NCBI GenBank assembly: GCA_035610365.1
Contig: CM069439.1
Location: forward strand, 1,860,001 to 1,924,000
DNA: 64,000 nucleotides
Direction: 5' to 3'
Origin: Aquatica leii
Taxonomy: Eukaryota; Arthropoda; Insecta; Coleoptera; Lampyridae
A program made the position numbers and the translations under genes. Positions 49,702-62,100 of the stretch are shown piece by piece (the first letter of the stretch is position 1; every line of letters starts with the position of its first letter). The notes under the pieces were generated by a model. That model worked only from the letters and a program-made list of their open reading frames with translations, did no database searches and was not told where the DNA came from.

Positions 49702-50870
49702 ATGGACCATCGGGAAGAAACGACCAACAAGTAGAAGGTTGTACCTCCAAATTTTGATGGTAAAGTTCCATGGTCAGCATACCGCAAACAGTTTGAACTT
49801 CCCGCTATAGCTAATGGTTGGAGTAATAAGAAGTAAGCGACGTTTTTAATAGTGATGCTCATTTTCAATAGGTGTACCAAGCCCAAATAAAAAGTCGGGT
49901 ACAAAAAGCTGCAGAGAGCCTTCAACAGTTTGAGGCTGACATCGTCAGATTAACACGGTTTGCGTACCCAACACCAGATAGTTTCCTAGAGCAACTGGTT
50001 ATTCAAACCTTCGTAGACGGGCTTCTAGACAACGAAACGCAGCAGGCTCTACGGTTAGCTCAACCGAAGACGTTGGATGACGCATTAACTAACGCCTTAG
50101 AGTTTGAAGCAGCGAAACAGGTGTCGCACCGAGGCAGTCATAAGTTCCGTTTTGCTTCAGGAGCACCCGCGCAGGCACTAGAAAACATCGAGGAAATAGT
50201 GCAACGAATGCTTAGAGAAAGAGGAGTGACGACTTTGAGCTGCGGTGAAATAGCCGACGTACGACCACACCGTCTTAAGCCTAAGAAGAAGACAAGAAGA
50301 ACGCTCGAAAGTCTGGAATGAGTTGAATAAAAGAGAAAAGTTAATCTAATCTAGCCATGTATCTGATATTGCCATTCAAATGGCATCGATTATAGACCGA
50401 TTGCACAATGGACAAAGTGTTCAGTTACTGGTTGACACATATGCGACGAAGACCATCATTCGTCCTGACATAGGTATTATTGGAAAATGAGAATACATTA
50501 CCAGTAGCAATACGACTTCGATCGGCGAGGGGTGAAGAAATACTTACTCATGGACAAGTAAAAGTAACCATTGGTTTAGGAAATGGAGTACTCGACCATC
50601 AAGTATTGGTAGCAGACATCACAGAAGAAGTTATCCTAGTAATGGACGTTATAAAAAAGTATGGGTTCCATTTGGATATATATGTCCTTAAAATTAACGG
50701 TAAAGAAATTCCTTTGCATTCGTCAGAGAAGGCAGCTGTACGAGTCTTATTAAGTGAATCTGTGACTCTGTCTGGAAGAACTAAAAGTGTGGTAATGGTA
50801 CGCCTGGATGGAAATTTTCAGGAAGGCTACATTCGGGATGTTGAAAAAATGGAGAGCAACAGATAGACAA
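49702..50870 (+). mobile_element. Ty3/gypsy gag-protease relic
   Basis: Gag begins with VVPPNFDGKVPWSAYRKQFEL (cf. PPxFDGxxxWxxYxxQFE). The segment that should follow (ALxGxAxxxL) is missing. The open piece 49872-50321 then gives VYQAQIKSRVQ...SLQQFEADIVRLTRFAYP...FVDGLLDNETQQALRL...ALEFEAA, the classical gag capsid. No CCHC knuckle was seen before the frame ends. The protease begins LLVDTYATKTIIRPDI (about 50430-50470), with Tyr where the active site has Gly in DTG. It continues in a second frame (50480-50866) to ADITEEVILVMDVIKKYGF and KINGKEIPLH. The RT-integrase region is absent because a LINE fragment follows. Confidence 0.85.
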
Positions 50871-50979
50871 TAACCAAGAAAGTAGCATCAGTATACAAAT
50901 GGTTCCAAGACTGCACAAAATACTGGAGCGGGAATCGATGACTGTGAATCAACTTTAGCGTAAACCTTTTGTTGTTTAG

Positions 50980-51450
50980 CAACCGTATTTTAAACAGTGC
51001 TGCAATTCTTGCATGTGTCAAGAAATAATAAGAAAGTTTTATCGAAATAAAAGAATTCAATTCGTTACTAACAGCCAAGTAACATTAAAAGCTTTAGATT
51101 TAGCATCAACACGCTTTAAAACAATTAAAGACTGTGTAATAAACTCGGTAGCGGCATCAAGGAGACGAAGGACACAAAAAAGCAGACGTATTAGCAAAAA
51201 CAGAGCTGAGAGCTCCTGGACTAAAACAGTTGAAGATGTTTATCCAAAAAGAGAGTAAAAAAAGAATTAAACTAGGCAAAAATAACTAAGAAGGATTCTT
51301 CACGAGACATTGCCCACTTATGAAACATTTCACTATCATAAAAGTGAAGGACAATTCTGAATACAAGATGTGTAGAGAAAATGAAAAATTATCTTTTCAC
51401 ATAAAATACGAATGTTTGGCACCTTTGTAGGTGATACAGTTAAATTTTGA
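50980..51450 (+). mobile_element. non-LTR LINE relic: RNase H and C-terminal zinc knuckle
   Basis: RIQFVTNSQVTLKAL (cf. DSQAALKAL) and, in another frame, GDEGHKKADVLAKTELRAPG (cf. GNExADELAKxG) form an RNase H domain. KMCRENEKLSFHIKYEC (about 51365-51415) fits the CxxC...HxxxC terminus of R1/Jockey-type ORF2. It is the 3' end of one LINE copy, lying before the RT part of another. Confidence 0.75.
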
Positions 51451-51539
51451 GAATAAGTACGCTTAAGAAAGGAAAAAAACGAGACATTAACTGCTTCTAA
51501 GTACAAACTGCAAACCGACTGGCAGTTGTTCAACGAAAC

Positions 51540-52660
51540 TGATCCATTCGGCCAAATCAGGGTAACGTACGAACTTGAACTAACGACGGACAGTATTGTT
51601 AATGCAATAAAATCCGCATTTTAAGCAATCTGTCCAAAAGCAGTTACACGAACATCTAATTGGGTAACTTGGTGGAATAGGGAGCGGAGACTTTTGGGGA
51701 AGATACTGTAGGGACGTAGAACTACATGTTTTTGCCTCTAAAAAGCTCTGAGCAAGGACCGTACTGAAAACATCGTTTTTATGCTGACTGAAAACGAAAA
51801 GTTTACAAACTCAGTTGAAGGTACTTTGCAAGAACTACTGCAACAACACCTCCCGGGATCACAGTTAACGGAAGTTTCTAAGCACCAGGATCTACAGGTA
51901 CTAAACAAACGGCCATCAAAAAGGAACTGGGACTTAGCGAGAAAAATAATGAACCATGAAAACTTAGAATGGGGAATCAATACGTTTTTTAAACCCTTTC
52001 AATCAATCTCTAGGAGCTGATAGAATGTATTTATTGCGAAACGCAGTATGTGAGATTCTCAGAACCAGCTTATCAAATAGCATTGTCAAGGTGGTATTTA
52101 TACCAAAGCCAGGGAAACTTACGTACGCCTAAGCAGAATCCTACAGACCCATCAGCTTGACTCCGTCATCTTAAAACTACTTGAAAAAGTAGTGGGCAAG
52201 TACATACGGGATAGGGCATTAAGAGCTTCGTCTTGCACCGAAGAGCATTTGACAATACTACCTTTACCTCCATTGCAAGGGCAATGAAGAAAAAATGCAT
52301 CACACTTCTAGTGCAAAACTAGGTCAACTTAATGCTCAGCTACTTTGTACGGTAGCACTGTATGAGCCAAGATGGCTGGTGGGTGCCCACAAGGCGGGAT
52401 GCTATCACACCTTCTGTCATGCTTCGTCATGGACGGCCTACTACAAAAACTAAAAGACGGAGGGGTATACGCTGACGATCTCACCTTGATTACAAACGGG
52501 AAATTTGGAACAATTGTAGTTAACATAATGCAAAGTGCACTAAACACCGTAAAGGCTGTAAAAAAAGGGGTTATCGTGAACCCAACCAAGACGGCAATCG
52601 TTCCGTTTACCAGACGACGGAAAACTGATGATATCAAGCTACTTACAATGTAATAACCTA
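51540..52660 (+). mobile_element. non-LTR LINE relic (Jockey/R1-like): linker and RT
   Basis: Begins with TTDSIVNAIKSAF...NWVTWWNRE, the endonuclease-RT linker. The open piece 51781-52020 ends in NWDLARKIM...LEWGINTFFKPF (cf. IxWAINSFxPFKSPGPDG), followed by VKVVFIPKPGK and ESYRPISLT (52080-52160). After a broken stretch, GCPQGGMLSHLLSC and VYADDLTLI (52372-52490) hold the catalytic YADD, then VIVNPTKTAIVPFTRR. Internal stops make it inactive. The order relative to the RNase H fragment shows two copies side by side. Confidence 0.85.
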
Positions 52661-52664
52661 ATCA

Positions 52665-53300
52665 CACTGCATATAGGCTTTCACGGCCAGTGTCACTATT
52701 ACTAATAACTTCTTCCGGATTTTGCGGAGTTGCGTAGTAAACTCTTCCACGTGTTGCTGAAGTGATACCGATCTTTTCTGTTGGCGGCCTTGTTTTCTAT
52801 CTGTCTAGTTTGCCTGAATAGTCTCTTTTCTGGAATATTTGGTAGTAGCTATCACTTCTACGTTGTCGAAATCCATTTTATGTCCTGTTTTATGAATGTG
52901 TTCTGCTGCTGCCGATTGTCCAATTATTTTGAATCTCATGCCTCTCGTGTTCTTTAATTCTCTACTGTTCTTCCTGTTTGTCCGACATAGCTCTGGCATG
53001 TTATCTTATAAATACCTTGTTTGTGTCCTTGTTCTTGCTATCCTGTCCTTAGCCGTTGGTAGATACTGTTGGATTGACGCGGTGGTGCCGAAGCGTACTT
53101 GTATCCTGTGTAACATTTCTTTTTGAGTGCTTTGTTGAGGTGCATCTTCTCACTGGCTAGATGTAGGTTATCACTGATGGTTTCGGCTCTGGATAATAGT
53201 GTGTTTATAAGAGTCTTCTTCTGCATAATATCATTGCGAGATCTGACGTGTAGATATCTGTCAATGTTTGTCTTGTTTCTGTACACTGCGTGTTGTAGTT
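52665..53300 (-). mobile_element. Penelope-like element relic: linker and GIY-YIG
   Basis: Minus-strand order: NIDRYLHVRSRNDIMQKKTLINTLLSRA (53270-53180), the RT C-terminal linker. Then GIYKITCQSYVGQTGR (about 53010-52970), a GIY-YIG signature (GIY then YVGQTGR), IGQSAAAEHIHKTGHKMDFDNVEVI (52925-52855) with the usual AEHxxxTGHxxDF block, and YSRKETIQANRQIENK. The sequence near 52682 (ctttcacggcc) resembles the PLE end text near 58025. RT core not present. Confidence 0.85.
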
Positions 53301-53769
53301 TTCACTCTTTAGCAGTATGGACAGCCAAACGTCGACCGCAAGTTTTGACATACGGCGAAACCCGTATTAGTTATTAGTAATACTTACAATGCACGGAGTC
53401 ACGCTACAAGACGAGTGGACAACAAACATTTACCCGGGCACGGTTAAAAGAACTATCTGGTGGACTAACTAACTAACAGATGGAGCCCAAAATCACAACG
53501 ATACCGGTGCTGGAAATATGGAGTTCGGCAGCATAGGAAGCAAATTTCACTAATTTTGGGTAAACGCACGTCAGTTTTTCAAGCTACAAATCAAATACTC
53601 AAAATGCAGTATCAAGCATGGGTCGACAAAGGTTAAAAAAAACTCACAGGATTATATTTCTTCTGGTTTTAAATTAGAGTATTTCATTTTATTTAATACC
53701 ATCATGTTTTTCACTGAAATCCTCAAATTTAGTACTTAAAACTTTTAGAATCAGGTAGTGTCCCGTTTA

Positions 53770-54650
53770 TTCTTGCGTTATTCTTCACTGGCCCGTGACG
53801 TATCGGTTGACCGGTATCCAAATAAATAAATAATATAATAAAAAATAAAAAGTGTCCTGGTTCCGTTAAAGTCAATTGTATGCTCTGTAGTCTGCGAGTG
53901 TTCCGCTACCGCCGAGCTCATGCTATTCCTTCTCGTGTCTGCTATGTGTTCGTTCAACCTGGTCCAGTCTGCCCTGTGTATAATTTCCCACCAGAGCAGG
54001 GAATACTGTCGACTCCGCGATCTTGAAGTTTTTTTAAGGTTCTTTAGCTTTCGGGAATAGGGTTGACATCTCTTTAGCATTGAAAACCACCTTCTCTTCA
54101 TTTCTCTTGAGTCTTCCTGTTTTGTCCGTGCATCATTGAATGTATGGTAGGAATGCTGTTGTTTTGGTACCTTCTTGTTTTGGTCTCTCCGTCGATTTTC
54201 TGCAAATCGCGTTGTGAATGTCCCCTCCTGTCATATCCATGCTTTAATGAAGCACTTTGCAGATGTTTAATTTTCCCTTCCATTGATTCTAGTTTACGTA
54301 TCACTTTTGCCCTCTTTGCCAAGGTGTGTTCCACACTCTTATTTTCTGCATCGGATGATGGTGCGATTGCGCGTTTGTTAGTGTTCCTGGTTAGGAGGAC
54401 ACTTGAGAAAGTATGCTCCCGTTGTTTTCACCTCCATGGTGAATTGGATGTTGAGATGCACCATGAACTTGCCCACAGTCTCTTCGCCGTGGGGTCATGC
54501 TACAAAGGTGTCATCCGCATCTGTAACAGCACTTTGGATTCAGATTGTTGGTCGCCAGTGCTCTCTTCCATGTAAATGTTTGCTACTACTGGGAACCCCA
54601 TTACTGTGCCGTCAGTCTGTTTGTAATATGATCCGTTGAATGTAAACTGT
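53770..54650 (-). mobile_element. Penelope-like element relic: RT, linker and GIY-YIG end
   Basis: Minus-strand order from 54640: QTDGTVMGFPVVANIYMEE (cf. GxxMGSPxSPVxANxYMEE), then DADDTFVA, keeping the catalytic DD, and PHGEETVGKFMVHLN...IQFTMEV. TLAKRAKVIRKLESMEGKI (54330-54280) is the linker, and ADWTRLNEHIADTRRN...AVAEHSQTTEHTIDF (53965-53880) the GIY-YIG end. Frameshifts and stops throughout. Its family differs from the PLEs at 19-22 kb, judging by the RT block. Confidence 0.85.
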
Positions 54651-54719
54651 GCGAAGGCGTATCAGGTCGGTCAAAATCACCGCGGTAACGAAACTTCAAC
54701 TGTCCCGTTTTTTCTTTTC

Positions 54720-56110
54720 TTAAGTGTACATAGAACTGGAAGTGATATCAAACAAGCTCATGTCAGACCCCGAAGCCTTTTTGAAGTACAACTTACGAGT
54801 TAAAAATATATTGGCCAGAAACTTAGTGCTTACATGCAAAGGATAAAGAACCCAAAAAATAATTTAATTATTCTTAAAGGATAAATTAGTTACTAAACTT
54901 TCTAGCACTCCGACCATGACAAAATTCCACACGGCGAAAAAACACCTACGCTGCTCAGATCTGAAATAGTATAATGGATGCCCTGTTTTCGACATTATCA
55001 CTACAATAAAACATCGTTGATGACGTTGCAACAAAATTAAATTCGTCTATATTTTATGGAAAAAAAATTACATTTTTATAAGTCCTAGACACAAACAAAT
55101 TTATATACATCAAGTTCATTAACAAGGTAGGTACTTCAATATTCATAATATTACAATTTGTCATCACAAATTTTAGTTATGTATTAATCAACCAACAGTA
55201 GTTTTCTTTTTCCCTGATCATTCACATTAGTTTGTTGTAAATAGTAGTACAAAAAATTAATGTATCAACCAAAAATAAATTAATCTATCTCTATATATTT
55301 ACATTTATATACAATATATAGAAAACAAGGGTAACAAGTAATTAAGTAATTTTATCGGTTGTTACATTATAAAACAACCGCTCAAGTTTTTAATAACAGT
55401 ATTGGAGTATTTAAAGTACACATATTTACATCAAATCTTATCTAATATATAGTAGAGGGCAGTCTTAAATAATTTCTTATTTTATATATTGGATTAAATT
55501 AACTATTGCAATAACAAACAGGTACGGTTTCTAATACGTGCCAACAAAGTCGACAAAAACTTAAGTAACTCCTAAGTTCCACACATGTGCCATCATCAGA
55601 TCTACCACTTGCAATACACAACGTAAAATTTTTACACAATTACTTACTAAAATTTGATTTCAAAACATAAATCTGATAATGGAATACCTGTGTGGAGATT
55701 TATAAAAATAAAAATATAATTTTTTTCTCATATTAGATACAAAGTGAGCGAAAAAGAATAATATTAAATTTATACATACTTACTTTTTGAATGTAGTAGT
55801 TATCTCCGGAAATAATTGTAATAATTGATTGCTTTAATTGCATAAGACCCCTATGACTGCATTCTTTTTAACTCACTCTGTATTTGATCAAGTTTTAATT
55901 GCACAATTTAAGTAACAACGAAAGAAATATACAAACAAATTAAAAACACGCTACAATGCGGTATCGTAAACTTAAGAACAAATTTTGTACCAACATATAG
56001 TATTGTGCACTGACAAGAAATAGCTACCAACGATGCTCGAATCATTTGTAACGCAGTACAAGTTTGACTGTTCGTTATCACAATATTTGCATGAAATGAA
56101 TACAAGGATC
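54720..56110. other. AT-rich, nothing recognised; includes PPP1R37-like 3' flank
   Basis: No coding signature. The stretch just left of 56115 on the minus strand must hold the 3' UTR and poly(A) site of the PPP1R37-like gene. A single hexamer could not be chosen among many AT-rich candidates. Confidence 0.45.
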
Positions 56111-56114
56111 TTAT

Positions 56115-59100
56115 TTAATTTTGTTCGATATCTCTATTGCTGGATTCGACTGCATCAAAACATTGATTCGCAATGTTTTCTTCATCACAAGTACTACTCA
56201 CATTGTCATTTTTGCAAAAATTATCCTCAGTTCCCATCCGAATGCAACATTCGGTAACTGGCGTAGTGTTTATTAAAACTTCGCCCGTCTGAGTGCTGTT
56301 AAAAGATTTTTCATTTTTCGTAAATTCTTGTTCAATCACGGCCTCATTTAAATCGTCTGATACGATATTGGTGCTAAAGTTGTTGTCTACACCTTTTTTA
56401 AAATTCTCATCGTCTAGCATGGATTCACTGGAATTATTATTATTAATGGATACCAAAGTTATACTCTGATTCGTTACATCAGTTGTAACGATCTCTCTGT
56501 CGGAGTCAACATCATTAAATTCGACAGAATTACTAAGTAAAGAATTGTTACTTTCACTTCCTAAACTTTTTTCCAAAAATCCATTTTCGTCCGACTTTTT
56601 TCCGCTATCGTCCGTTTCTAATAATTTCATTTTTGCCCAGTTTGATTTTTGGGAATATGACGAATATGCGGGCGAATAATTAACCAATTCTTTCGACGTC
56701 GCGACTTCAGAAGAAGATATTGGCGTTGTCGTGGTGGTAACTTCTCGAGTTGGTGGTGCCAAAGTTGTTGGGGAAAAATTTGTTTCTGGCACCGAAACAA
56801 CTTCAAAACGACCTCTACTTCTAGGCGTTCGCCAACTTAGACATCGTGGTACATAATCTATATCACAAGACAGTGCCATTTCTGGAGTAAAATTGTATTT
56901 TTCCGAAAGAGAATTATCATTAGAGCTCTTTATTATTAACAGTTTTTGAATGTTGTTCAAAATTTGAACGTATTCTTGAGCGTCCTGTAAAGAAACTCAG
57001 AATTAATAAATAAACCAATATATTTCCCCAGAATTGATTCTTTGGTTGAATTTGTTTAAAGTGCTTTGGTCAAATCGCGTTTACAAAAACTCAAGAATTT
57101 TTTTTATGTGAATCAAGTAACGTGCTCGCGATTGTTTGCAAAATAAATTACGATTTTCTGAGCTAAAATTATAAAAAACTAAAAAAAACTGGAAAAGAAA
57201 TATTCGAAAATACCAGATAAATACAAGAAAGCAAGATTTTGAAAAATATTTGAGAGAAAGTGACAAACCTGGAGGTTAAAGATGAAAAACACCTCCCCCT
57301 TGCCCTAATTATTTTTACACTATCACCCTCTGCTTCTCTTGTCTGGAGTGGCGACATCGTACTGAAACGCATTGAAGCTTCGAGATCATTCAAGATGATT
57401 CGAGGTAATTATCGGAATGTTCTCGAAACCGATAAATCAAAAATATAAACGGTGTCCGAAGGAACCCTGAAGTGAATCTAGTGAGAAATCGGAAGTGTGG
57501 TAAGTGAAAATAAACACTAGTTTAAGATAAACAAAAGTGTAACTTATCGGACAGTGTTTATAAATATCGAGTGATAGTCATTTATAAATAACTTGTAAGT
57601 TTTTCTTCTTAAATATCGTTGGTTTTAAAGAAATTAATTTTAAAATCCGTTACAGTACTGATGTCCCCACTCCCCGTAATCTCTTTGTCCATCTGTAGCC
57701 TTGCTAAATGGTCTGCATATTTGCACTTAAGTTTAGTTACTGTTTCTATTATGTCTTGTACTCTCGTTGTTCTGCGTATTTCAATTTTCTTTACCGGCCT
57801 GCATTTTTTCCTTCGCTGCTTGTTTCTCAATATTTTGACGCTATATCTTCGACTTCTTGTATTGTGTATTCCGAAGGTGGGGATCTAGCTGCCTGACTGT
57901 TCATAGGCGTTGTGTGTCTATCCAATGTAAAGATTAGGCTTTGTAGTAGTGGGGTAAGGAGGTGTTGATTTTACCAGATAGTCAGCACACTTCAATCGAC
58001 ATTAGCTCTGTAATAGCGAAGGCTTCCACGGCCGGAATCTATACTAATATAAGAATGTCTCCCGGGTTTGGACCGTCTCATTGTTGTGGTAACCGAAGCT
58101 GCCAACGTTTCGCCCACTTTCGTAAGGGGCTTTATCAGGGCGTGAGATAAATGGCTAAACTCAAACAAGCAACCGAAATCTAACTAAGAACTTCTCAAAA
58201 GTTAGGTTATCCACTAGCAGTGACTTCTACGGAGTTTAGAATGTGGCTTGGTTCACAAGTTGATTACCTAACTCGGTAGTGGTTCTTTGTTAGATTTTTG
58301 TTGGCTTTTTCAAGTTATCGTTTTCTTTCTTACCTTTTCAGATTTTAGATTATGGCTTGTTTCACAATTGGGCAACCTAACTTTTGAGAAGTTCTTAGTT
58401 AGATTTCGTTGCTTTCGTGGACGAAACGTTGGCAACTTCGGTTACCACAACAATAACACGGTCCAAACCCGGAAGACATTCTTATCTTAGTATAGACATT
58501 AGCTCTAACCAATTCCGGATATGTGTTCTACAAGTACTTGCATTAATAATCGAACCCTAGAGTAATAGCGAGGACTTGTTCCTTCGGCGACGTAAACATC
58601 ATTGTAGGCACGCTTCTCTCGATCCTCGGTTCTAGGGGAGGCAAGATTGATCGACCACGTAATGCGGTAATTAACGCAATCTGTGGAAACGAAGAAAGCG
58701 TGCGTCACCTACACTTCAGAGCACAAGATCTGGAATTGGTAAAAGGTATCTCTCAGTGTGGTTTTGTCTTCAACCGTCCGACTTACGGTACTACGGGTGA
58801 CTCGGAAGGCCCGAAAAGCTTGCTTTCGCCTGGTTATTTTAAAGATGGCTGTTGTTTACAACCGAATGTGGGACACGTTTATTTCTCTGAGAGTAATTGC
58901 TTAATTGGTAGGCCTAGGATAAAAAATCTGGGTTAGATCATGCTTGTTTGTTGATCACATGTAGACCATTCAGGTGCCTAACGCGTTGATCAGCCAGATC
59001 CCAAAATGAAATAATGTTTAAACCTAAACGATTATTGCTCAACGTAAAACCGCACGCGCCAGAATATATTGTTCGATGTATTTAAATGAAGACATTGCGA

Positions 59101-62100
59101 TTCGTGTAATTCCAGATAGAGTGCGCACTTTCATTCAAATTAATCGACACTACCAGGATAATAAGCCAACAAGCTGCCGTTTCTGTAAAATCAGTAGGTG
59201 GGTTATAGGAGTATGATAATTCTGCTACTGGGAGACAGTAAACTAATGCCACAAAATAAACCACCCGGGAATAATTCCGGTAAAGACGCCTAAAGCCCAA
59301 AATACACTTTACAGAACAAAAAAAATATAAACAATAAATAAAAAACAAAGACGACATGGTAGATAAATTGTACCTACTGTACAGAATCTGTTGGCGTCGT
59401 CCAGTTCTACACGCTTAAGATGCGTATGTGGTAGATGAGCAACGATGGTTTGAAGAGCTTCATGTTGTAATGCCCTGTTGCCACGCAAATTCAAATACTA
59501 CAAATAATAACACGATTAGTATTAGGTGGTATTAAATTAAGTACACTCACTTGAAGCAACTCGTTCTTTGTGCAAACTTCCATTAATGGAGCTACTCCAT
59601 CATTCGTCAAAAGCGTGGACTGAAGTCCCAAAGCTTTTAAAGTAGTACACACTTCCAAGGCTTCTTTGATGTCAATGATAAATTCGTCGGTTAAACGATT
59701 ACAACCCACGTTGATGGAGTGCATAAGAGGACAGTTTTTCTGTGGATAAATTTTAAGTTCTCATTAAATAACGGATTTATAATCACTTACCAAAAGAGTT
59801 TCTACAAAACAAGAAATGGCTTTGGTGAAGCGATTATTAGCTACCATCAATACAGAAATCCCTACTTCATCACGAGCTTGTTCCACTAAAGCTTTAACCA
59901 ATACTTTAAAGCCACGATCTCCTAATTTATTGTTGTTCAAATTAAGCACCTTGAGACTATAGTTGTCTCTTAGAAAAAGCGCCAAAATAGTTGTCTCCTT
60001 ATAGTATAACTCAGCATTACACAAATGCAGTTCTTTCAGAAATCTATTATTCTTTAACGGCGTTGCTAAAAAACACTATAAGTCTAGTACTAGTTAGCGA
60101 TAACGAGCCTTACCGATTGAAAACGTTGGAGTGAAGTTAAGTTTGCACCCATTAAAACGCAAAACTTTAATATGAGGATTTTCGTTAATACTGTTGAATA
60201 TGGACATTAATCCACCGTCAGTGATTCGCAATTCATGAATAGAGATCTTAGCTAAGTTATTGTTACAGTTCGAAGCTGCTACCGCAATACTGGACCATAA
60301 ACCGGAATCATTTACATAGTTGCCGTACAATATAAGCTCTTTCGTCGAATTGTAGTATTCTATCATGTGAAATATTTCCACTACGGCATCGTTTTCCAAC
60401 AAATCCACGTTTACGTATAATTTATGAAAATTAATAATTTGAAATAATTTTTCATAAACATCTAACTTGTCGGATGTAATTCTAACATCTAATAGATTTA
60501 GCATCATCGAGAAGTTACTATTATTTTGCAAGCTCTGAAAAAATGATTCGTGTTAACATTCACTATTCGTGTATGCATACAATAAACAATATTTCTGAAT
60601 ATAGAGAGCTTTTAGAAGATCTCTATTGACGCCATTTAGAGTTGTCAAAAATTTGATTCAAAATCGTAACTTCGCTAAAGTGCTATCAACCAAATCTAAG
60701 ACTTATACGTACATTTAACATTAACAGAATGCAGATCATAGATGCTGGTTGGTAACCACTCATTTAACTTAGTGAAAAACTAGCAAAACACTTTTTTCGT
60801 ACAAAGGTTATTTATTTTTAACGACAGGTAATAGCGTCTAGGACGGGTAACTACAAACATACCTTCGAACTCGATTTAAACTATGAGCACGCAGATTAAT
60901 TTTTATGCAAATTTGTACACAAAGAATAAATAATGTATAATCACATATAAAAAAATAAATAGAAGGCAGTGTCCCGTTTTTTGTTATCTTGAGTGTATTC
61001 TTCGGGTCTATTTTAAAAGAAATGTTTATCATTTTAAATTCTTTAATACACAAAGTGGTAATCAACGTGGAAGAAAATCGGTTTAGTTTGTTGAAATTAA
61101 AAAATAATCCTAATTGAACGCTTAAGCTTCACTAATGTTTCCATTGGTTACTTTTTGTCTCGTTCAATTACTTACTGTACGCTTGATCGCTTCCTTAATC
61201 ATGCCTCGGATTTATAAGTTTCAATAGTCTTTAAGTTTGTTAGTGTTTACATGATGACTATTGCCTCATTCAAACGGACGGTATCGACCCGAGCCACAAA
61301 TTTCAAGAGACAACCGTATTATCCCGGATGGTTTCCGAGTGAAGACGCCGATCCCGAGAACTGGACCACACAAAATAATGAAACGAGCCAGCTTCGCAAT
61401 GATCCGTTCTCAGATCAACCACTATCGTTGGAAGAAAACCACATTACTTCAAGAAGTCACACAAAGATTCCAAGAAATGAAAGAATTCAGTGGAAGATCA
61501 CGCACCAATATTCCGAAAAATAGGCGCCACTTAAAATAGGTCTTAGTACATTTCTGACTCTCAGATAGACAACTTTTCACTCTCAGTCGCATGTGGGCTA
61601 AATGTTGCAATGAATAATAGTTTCGAGATCCGGATGTGCTTAAACGCCATTATTACGTCGAATTTGGTGCTGGCCGTAGCTTAAGAAACAACATTCGGTA
61701 AGGGTAGAATTTGCTTCATCAACATCCTCCTAACTTCAATCTTTTTAAGGGAAATTTTTTTGCAGAACGTATAAACCTCTGCGAAGCCTGCTAGATGGTA
61801 ATTTTCGTTGGTTATAAATTTTACCCACGCGTGGTTGAGAGTTACCAGTTTTTGCCGTTTGAGCTCCTTATTTGTTACCCTCATGATTATTTATTACTGA
61901 AGTTCTGTAAAATATGTTTTTTATGCCATTTAATTACAATTGCTATTCTATAATTTTTATGTAAGGAGATTCGGAAGAACGTTGATTACGTTACGTTATT
62001 AGAGCGATTAATTAAACCAAATTTCATCTCGCTCGAAGGATCGAGAGAGCTGTTACAGAAAAGCAACACATGCCAATATCTGAACCATGCATCGAATTAC

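Noticed and set aside
52896..54575. Cys-rich plus-strand frames (52896-53126, 53123-53377, 54144-54575) resembling secreted or membrane proteins
   Set aside because: They are antisense to Penelope-like RT and GIY-YIG coding remnants, which have clear family motifs.
57260..57448. Plus-strand 62-residue frame in the last intron of the PPP1R37-like gene
   Set aside because: No motif; overlapping frames on the other strand; part of repeat-like sequence.
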